From Candidatus Saccharimonadia bacterium (GTDB taxonomy: Bacteria; Patescibacteriota; Saccharimonadia; Saccharimonadales; 2-12-FULL-41-12), in contig JALQXV010000049.1 in assembly GCA_023263015.1 (NCBI GenBank), positions 1 through 7,932 of the forward strand: DNA of 7,932 bases, read 5' to 3'. The notes below the pieces were generated by a model, which saw only the letters and a program-made list of their open reading frames with translations, was not told where the DNA came from and searched no databases. Made by a program: the position numbers and the translations under genes. The stretch's first letter is position 1. Each line of letters starts with the position of its first letter. Shown here in pieces: positions 4,340-7,932 of the stretch.

Positions 4340-5053
4340 TTATGACTTGTCTGTCAAAGACTTGTAGTAAACAAGTGCTTCTTCGGCCGCCTTTTGCTGA
4401 CCAATCTGCTTACTTGGGCCTTGGCCTTTGCCGCGTAACACATTGTTCACAAATGCACCGATCACAAACGTTTTTTCATGGTCAGGCCCGTCTTCTTCCA
4501 GCACCTTATACACCGGCGTAAAACCTTCGGCGCTTTGAGCTAGTTCCTGTAAATGACTCTTGGGATCCATCCACGATCCGGTTTCTAGAATCTCGGCTAA
4601 TGTAATCAATAGGCACCGTTCAATGAACTGCTTTGAAGCTTCGTAACCCTGATCGAGATAAATCGCACCAATTACCGCTTCGAAGCTGTTTGCCAAAATC
4701 TGTAGACGAGCACGTTGCGTACCCCGCTTTTCACCACGACTTAATCGAAGCAACGGCTCAAAGTTGTGCTTGAGCGCGGCTGCACCAATACTTTCGGTGC
4801 GAACCAGCGCACTGCGCCAGTTAGTCAAAATACCTTCTGGTTCAGAATAAGTTGTATATAGATACTCAGTAACAACTAACTCCAAAACGGCATCACCCAA
4901 GAACTCAAGTCGCTCGTTGTGGACTCGTGCAGTCTTTTTATGCTCATTAACATATGAACGGTGAGTAAATGCAGTAACGAGCAGATTTATGTCGTTAAAA
5001 TCTGTCTTTAAAACATCTTTGGCAAATTGTAGGTATGGCGAATAATCTTGCAT
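4340..5053 (-). CDS. rnc: Ribonuclease III, with an Asn at one metal-ligand position
   Basis: RNase III cleaves double-stranded RNA, including rRNA precursors. The 237-residue protein has the catalytic domain first, with signature NERLEFLGDAVLELV (46-60), then a double-stranded RNA-binding domain (about 161-232) ending in a KQIGQQKAAEEAL helix. By alignment to E. coli by eye, the metal ligands E41, D45, D114 and E117 correspond to E50, D54, N122 and E125. The third is therefore Asn, not Asp (motif ILANSFEAVIGAIYLDQG). The rest of the motif is intact, so I expect an active enzyme, possibly with altered metal dependence. It begins 7 nt after the nudix gene and has no Shine-Dalgarno, which suggests translational coupling. 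It is the last gene of the rpmF-nusB-nudix-rnc unit. No convincing terminator follows. Confidence 0.96.
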   Translation of the reverse strand: MQDYSPYLQFAKDVLKTDFNDINLLVTAFTHRSYVNEHKKTARVHNERLEFLGDAVLELVVTEYLYTTYSEPEGILTNWRSALVRTESIGAAALKHNFEPLLRLSRGEKRGTQRARLQILANSFEAVIGAIYLDQGYEASKQFIERCLLITLAEILETGSWMDPKSHLQELAQSAEGFTPVYKVLEEDGPDHEKTFVIGAFVNNVLRGKGQGPSKQIGQQKAAEEALVYYKSLTDKS

Positions 5054-5060
5054 AGTTATG

Positions 5061-5561
5061 CTATAGGCCGGCGTGGCGGATTTTTTTAAGTCCTAACAGT
5101 ATAATTTTTCCAATATCTTCGTATTCGATCTTGTCGAGGGCTTCTTTGGCGCTAAACCATTGAATGCCGTTCATCCAATCTTCGGGCTTAAGCTTGTCGG
5201 TGTCACCCTTGGCTTGAACTAGAAAGATCTCGGTTGTCATAAGTACAAGACTGGTTGAACGGCGATATCGGAAGTTGATTTTACCGAGCCAGTTAAGAAC
5301 GTTCATTTCTTGCAAGCCAGTTTCTTCACGGATCTCGCGCTCAGCGGTTTGCTTAGCAGTTTCACCTTCTTCAATATGACCCTTAGGTATTGTCCAACGG
5401 TCCTTAGCATCTTGGATTAATAAGATTTCAATTTCGTTGGTTTTTTTGTTTCGACGGAAAACCATGCCACCACTGGTTGGTTCACGCACAACTTCGTTGA
5501 TGGTCGCCTTTCGCCGAGGCAAAAACTTTTTAAAGCCGTTGATTGGCTTAGGTTTTTTCAT
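5061..5561 (-). CDS. NUDIX hydrolase
   Basis: NUDIX enzymes cleave nucleoside diphosphates linked to another group. The box GX5EX7REUXEEXGU is complete at residues 61-83, beginning GHIEEGE and ending REIREETGL, so the Mg-binding glutamates are present. The 166-residue protein starts with about 20 residues rich in Lys/Pro/Arg, which is unusual and might contact RNA or nucleotides. The substrate cannot be named; candidates include diadenosine polyphosphates, ADP-ribose, oxidised nucleotides or the RNA 5' end. The start is 2 nt after the nusB stop (TAATCATG) and the stop is 7 nt before rnc, so it sits tightly between a transcription factor and RNase III. That context is consistent with, but does not prove, a role in RNA or nucleotide turnover. 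Confidence 0.93.
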   Translation of the reverse strand: MKKPKPINGFKKFLPRRKATINEVVREPTSGGMVFRRNKKTNEIEILLIQDAKDRWTIPKGHIEEGETAKQTAEREIREETGLQEMNVLNWLGKINFRYRRSTSLVLMTTEIFLVQAKGDTDKLKPEDWMNGIQWFSAKEALDKIEYEDIGKIILLGLKKIRHAGL

Positions 5562-5563
5562 GA

Positions 5564-6034
5564 TTACTTACTATCTTCTTTCTTGGCAGCTTCGGCTTGG
5601 GGCGCATTTGGGTCAATTTTGCGAAGCAATGTGCCGAGCACACCGTTCACAAACTTTGAGGAGTTATCGCCTCCAAAGCTTTTAGCTAATTCGACAGTCT
5701 CGTTAATTGCAACTTTAGGCGGTACGTCAGCATGATTGGTAAGTTCATAGGCGCCCATGCGAAGCAAAATGTGATCGATCCGAGCAATTTGTTGCAGTGG
5801 CCATTCAGGCGCTAGAGGTTGTAAAAGTTCATCTAATTTAGATGCGTCTTTTGCAACGCCATCTGTGAATTGCTTAACAAATTGAATATCGTCGAGCGTA
5901 GCCTTATAGCGGCTAATATTCCGCTCCATGATATCGAGTACAGATACTCCCTTATCACCGCATTCCTCTCGGAATGTCAGCTCGTATAGAGTCTGTAGTA
6001 CAATTATGCGTCCGAGGTGTCGATTTGATGCCAT
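5564..6034 (-). CDS. nusB: Transcription antitermination factor NusB
   Basis: NusB with NusE (uS10) binds boxA RNA and supports antitermination of rRNA operons. The 156-residue protein is all-helical in the family. It shows the N-terminal RIIVLQTLYELTF helix (9-21), ARIDHILLRMGAYEL (84-98), the VAINETVELAKSFGG segment (108-122) and the closing SSKFVNGVLG motif (125-134). A charged Ala/Glu/Lys tail of about 15 residues follows. The 82-nt gap to rpmF holds an AT-rich inverted repeat but no clear promoter or Shine-Dalgarno. I expect cotranscription from the rpmF promoter. It is nearly fused to the nudix gene downstream (2-nt gap). Confidence 0.95.
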   Translation of the reverse strand: MASNRHLGRIIVLQTLYELTFREECGDKGVSVLDIMERNISRYKATLDDIQFVKQFTDGVAKDASKLDELLQPLAPEWPLQQIARIDHILLRMGAYELTNHADVPPKVAINETVELAKSFGGDNSSKFVNGVLGTLLRKIDPNAPQAEAAKKEDSK

Positions 6035-6075
6035 GTATCTATATTGTTAAGTGTTTTGTATCACTAATCCCTGTA

Positions 6076-6096
6076 TAAAAGTATAACGTACTTTTA
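6076..6096. repeat. 8-bp AT-rich inverted repeat between rpmF and nusB
   Basis: TAAAAGTA (6076-6083), a 5-nt loop and TACTTTTA (6089-6096). On the minus strand it follows the rpmF stop and could be a weak terminator, attenuator or processing site. The sequence TATACT overlaps it but has no matching -35. Confidence 0.45.
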
Positions 6097-6116
6097 AGAT
6101 TAGCGCGGAGCAGAAA

Positions 6117-6260
6117 TTATTTTTTTGCGCCTGATTCGCGACGAGTTGTATAAGCCTTTACAGGGCTTTTAGCATTAACAGCACGCGCAAGCTTAACAAC
6201 TAGGTGGCTACGACGAGCGCCTGTACGACGATGACTGGTTTGTTTCTTTGGTTTACCCAT
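6117..6260 (-). CDS. rpmF: 50S ribosomal protein bL32, 47 residues, no zinc cysteines
   Basis: This short minus-strand gene reads MGKPKKQTSHRRTGARRSHL, then a basic helix and a tail ending RRESGAKK. The start (M-x-x-PKKxTS, then RRSH) is the bL32 pattern. The C-terminal CxxC pair of zinc-binding bL32 is absent, so this is the zinc-independent form. Length 47 is slightly below the usual 56-60. ATG 6260 is preceded by GAGAGGA with about 7 nt spacing and by a good promoter (6307-6335). It is the first gene of the rpmF-nusB-nudix-rnc unit, divergent from the exported protein at 6433. I am confident it is a ribosomal protein and fairly confident it is bL32. Confidence 0.85.
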   Translation of the reverse strand: MGKPKKQTSHRRTGARRSHLVVKLARAVNAKSPVKAYTTRRESGAKK

Positions 6261-6306
6261 TAAAAATCCTCTCTATACTTCCGAGATTTACAAAATAATT
6301 ATGTCT

Positions 6307-6335
6307 ATTTTACACTTTATTGTTGTAAATTTCAA
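6307..6335 (-). promoter_or_regulatory. Promoter of rpmF-nusB-nudix-rnc
   Basis: On the minus strand TTGAAA (6335-6330), a 17-nt spacer and TAAAAT (6312-6307) match consensus at 5 of 6 positions each. A start near 6300 gives a leader of about 40 nt containing the rpmF Shine-Dalgarno. Confidence 0.75.
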
Positions 6336-6393
6336 GGTGTTCGGGCTCGGAGCAATATCTTGGCTTATTTTAAAGCAAAAGCACTTTACAATA

Positions 6394-6422
6394 TTGACAT
6401 TTTATTGTTTGTGTAGTATAAT
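6394..6422 (+). promoter_or_regulatory. Perfect consensus promoter of the 6433-6876 gene
   Basis: TTGACA (6394-6399), a 17-nt spacer and TATAAT (6417-6422) match the sigma-70 consensus exactly. The predicted start is near 6429, only about 4 nt before the ATG at 6433. It is divergent from the rpmF promoter about 60 nt away. Confidence 0.9.
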
Positions 6423-6432
6423 ACTTAGCATT

Positions 6433-6876
6433 ATGAGTTTTTCACAAGAGCGTAAATCACGTCTATTAACCCGTCTTACACCCCTAGTTGTTGCTTTGGG
6501 TATTGGTGGTGCAGCCTTACATCAGCAAGTATTTTCTGATGAGTCAGAGGCTCAGCCAAAAGTAACATGTGTAGAACAAGGCAAACAACAGTTTGTAGTT
6601 GATTCAGAAGCTGTATTACCGAGCAAAATTGCTGCCTCAGTTGATACAAATAACCAAATGAATCCTGAAGATATTGAAAAATACATCCACACAACTACCA
6701 GCCTTGACCCATCGTTACCAGTGGTTACGAGTGAAAACTCAGCATACACTGCCGACGAAGGTTATCGCCTACTTAATGACGGCGTTAATGACCATAACCG
6801 TGCAGAACTAGCCAAAGACAATAACCTTACCCTCGGCGAGTTTGTTGTAGCTCCTGAAGCGATTGTTTGTAAGTAG
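6433..6876 (+). CDS. Unrecognised small exported or membrane-anchored protein, leaderless
   Basis: I do not recognise this 147-residue protein. It begins with a basic segment (SQERKSRLLTR), then a hydrophobic stretch (residues about 15-29, PLVVALGIGGAALH) fitting a signal peptide or single N-terminal anchor. The rest is soluble, acidic and extracellular by prediction. It has two cysteines, C46 and C146 (second-last residue), which could form a disulfide. The C-terminal part (ADEGYRL..., AELAKDNNLTLGEFVVAP) faintly recalls a LysM repeat, but I would not assign it. The frame is open upstream to 6301, but the perfect promoter lies inside that extension, so ATG 6433 is the start. No Shine-Dalgarno is present. 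It is the only sizeable plus-strand gene and its stop touches the leuS stop. Confidence 0.85.
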   Translation: MSFSQERKSRLLTRLTPLVVALGIGGAALHQQVFSDESEAQPKVTCVEQGKQQFVVDSEAVLPSKIAASVDTNNQMNPEDIEKYIHTTTSLDPSLPVVTSENSAYTADEGYRLLNDGVNDHNRAELAKDNNLTLGEFVVAPEAIVCK

Positions 6877-7932
6877 TTACGCTACAAAATTTACTAAGCG
6901 ACCAGGCACGAAGATTTCTTTCTTCGTGCCATTTGCTATGTAACCAGCAACGCGTTCATCAGCCTTGGCCGCTGCAAGTACTGCGTCTTTATCGGCATCG
7001 GCAGCAACTTCGATGTTAGCTCGTACCTTGCCGTTAACCTGAACAACGATAGTTATAGTGTCAGTAACTAAGTATTTTTCGTCGTATGTAGGCCATGTTG
7101 CATTATGCACTGAACCGGTTTGGTCTAAGTCACTCCACATTTCTTCTGCGATGTGAGGAGCAAACGGCGCAACAAGTTGGGTCATAGAAGTTAAAGCGAA
7201 CTTCCAGTCGCTGCGGGCGCCGTAGCCCTGCGCTGCCTTGACTTTATACAGTTCATTAACTGCTTCCATTAAACCGGCGATTGCCGTATTGAACTGCAAG
7301 TTATCTAAGTCTTGGGTGACTTTTTTAATCACTTTGTGAGTAGCCGTTAGTGCTTCGGCAGAAGCGTCAGCTTGATCAGTTGAGTCGATATATTCATGCA
7401 CCAATGTCCAAAGGCGCTGCAAGAATCGGTAACAACCCGGCACGCCGGTAGTATTCCAGTTGGTGCCCTGCTCGTATGGTGCAATAAACATTTCGTAAAC
7501 ACGCAATGAGTCCGCGCCGTAGCCCTGCTCGATTAATTCGTCTGGGTTTACTACGTTGCCTTTGCTTTTGCTCATCTTGTTGCCGTCTGGTGCCAGAATA
7601 TAACCGTTGTAGACTAGCTTTTTGACCGGTTCTCTGTTTTCGGAACTTACCCAGCCCTGGTCGGCAAAGAAGTACGACCAAAAACGAGAGTACAACAAGT
7701 GGGATACAGCGTGGTCACCGCCACAGTAAAAGTCGATAGGCATCCATGCATTAGCAATTTCTGGGTCCCACGCTTGCTGATCATTATGAGGGTCGGCGTA
7801 GCGTAAGAAATACCAACTGCTACAGGCGTAACCATCCATAGTGTCAGTTTCGCGCTTGGCAGGACCACCACAGGCTGGACAGCTCGTGTTAACCCAGTCT
7901 TCAACACTTGCAAGCACACTGGCATTACCACC
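6877..7932 (-). CDS. leuS: Leucyl-tRNA synthetase, C-terminal part, 5' end beyond the window
   Basis: LeuRS charges tRNA-Leu with leucine using ATP in the cytoplasm. The visible 351 residues start at a zinc-like CPAC (18-21) and continue through DGYACSSWYFLRYADP. They include the CGGDHAVSHLLYSRF helix (70-84) and the KMSKS loop (119-123) of the Rossmann catalytic domain. The helical anticodon-binding domain (about 165-270) and the small C-terminal domain ending KKEIFVPGRLVNFVA follow. The KMSKS sequence is exact, so the enzyme should be functional. The frame continues off the window edge; no start is visible. Its TAA abuts the TAG of the convergent gene at 6876. A 10-bp inverted repeat lies within its last 55 bases, in codons for the conserved FVPG segment. 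No T-rich terminator follows on the minus strand. Confidence 0.97.
   Translation of the reverse strand, partial: GGNASVLASVEDWVNTSCPACGGPAKRETDTMDGYACSSWYFLRYADPHNDQQAWDPEIANAWMPIDFYCGGDHAVSHLLYSRFWSYFFADQGWVSSENREPVKKLVYNGYILAPDGNKMSKSKGNVVNPDELIEQGYGADSLRVYEMFIAPYEQGTNWNTTGVPGCYRFLQRLWTLVHEYIDSTDQADASAEALTATHKVIKKVTQDLDNLQFNTAIAGLMEAVNELYKVKAAQGYGARSDWKFALTSMTQLVAPFAPHIAEEMWSDLDQTGSVHNATWPTYDEKYLVTDTITIVVQVNGKVRANIEVAADADKDAVLAAAKADERVAGYIANGTKKEIFVPGRLVNFVA
6905..6930. terminator. 10-bp hairpin inside leuS, possible terminator of the convergent plus-strand gene
   Basis: GGCACGAAGA (6905-6914) and TCTTCGTGCC (6921-6930) form a perfect 10-bp stem with a 6-nt loop. It lies 28 nt past the stop of the plus-strand gene and within the leuS coding end. 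The plus-strand sequence after it (ATTTGC) is only weakly T-rich, so it may be a pause or 3'-end stabilising hairpin rather than a full terminator. Confidence 0.5.

Noticed and set aside
4327..4521. 64-codon plus-strand ORF opposite rnc
   Set aside because: It is antisense to conserved RNase III coding sequence and has no promoter, RBS or family resemblance.
6301..6432. Upstream 44-codon extension of the exported protein with an extra hydrophobic segment
   Set aside because: The extension contains the perfect promoter of the gene itself and overlaps the rpmF promoter on the other strand; ATG 6433 fits the predicted transcription start.
7394..7931. Two other minus-strand ORFs overlapping leuS in different frames
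   Set aside because: They lie in alternative frames of a strongly conserved synthetase and have no motifs.

Overview
The window looks like a chromosomal housekeeping segment of a Candidate Phyla Radiation bacterium, most likely Candidatus Saccharibacteria (TM7) or a close relative. This is an inference. It rests on short intergenic gaps, a 47-residue bL32 with no zinc cysteines, bS16 and KH proteins with acidic low-complexity tails, a C-terminally short TrmD, no rimM or rplS in the rpsP-trmD cluster, and a mix of leaderless and Shine-Dalgarno-led genes. No tRNA, rRNA, CRISPR array or insertion sequence was seen.

Layout: 1-650 (minus) is the N-terminal two thirds or so of the AAA+ ATPase RarA, starting at a leaderless promoter. 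651-827 is an intergenic region with two inverted repeats and a candidate 19-codon plus-strand microgene that ends in a strong terminator. 828-2397 (minus) is a sodA-purC pair: a manganese-type superoxide dismutase followed by a Bacteroidetes/eukaryote-like SAICAR synthetase. 2435-4192 (minus) is rpsP, a KH-domain RNA-binding protein and trmD. These are three consecutive units, each with its own promoter and, after rpsP and after the KH gene, intrinsic terminators. The KH-trmD gap has a well-formed promoter, stem-loops and a GNRA-loop terminator, and may encode a small RNA of about 110 nt. 4340-6260 (minus) is an rpmF-nusB-nudix-rnc operon. 6433-6876 (plus) is an unrecognised exported or membrane-anchored protein with a perfect consensus promoter and almost no leader. 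It converges on leuS (minus, 6877 to the window edge) with zero bases between the two stop codons.

Most of the content concerns making and maintaining the translation apparatus: ribosomal proteins bS16 and bL32, NusB antitermination, RNase III processing, tRNA m1G37 methylation, leucyl-tRNA synthesis and a KH RNA chaperone. RarA (replication fork maintenance), SOD (oxidative stress) and PurC (purine synthesis) are added. The best candidates for something undescribed are the microgene at 744-803, the structured RNA candidate at 3122-3233, the leaderless exported protein at 6433-6876, and the recurrent placement of a -10 box so that transcription starts at the ATG.
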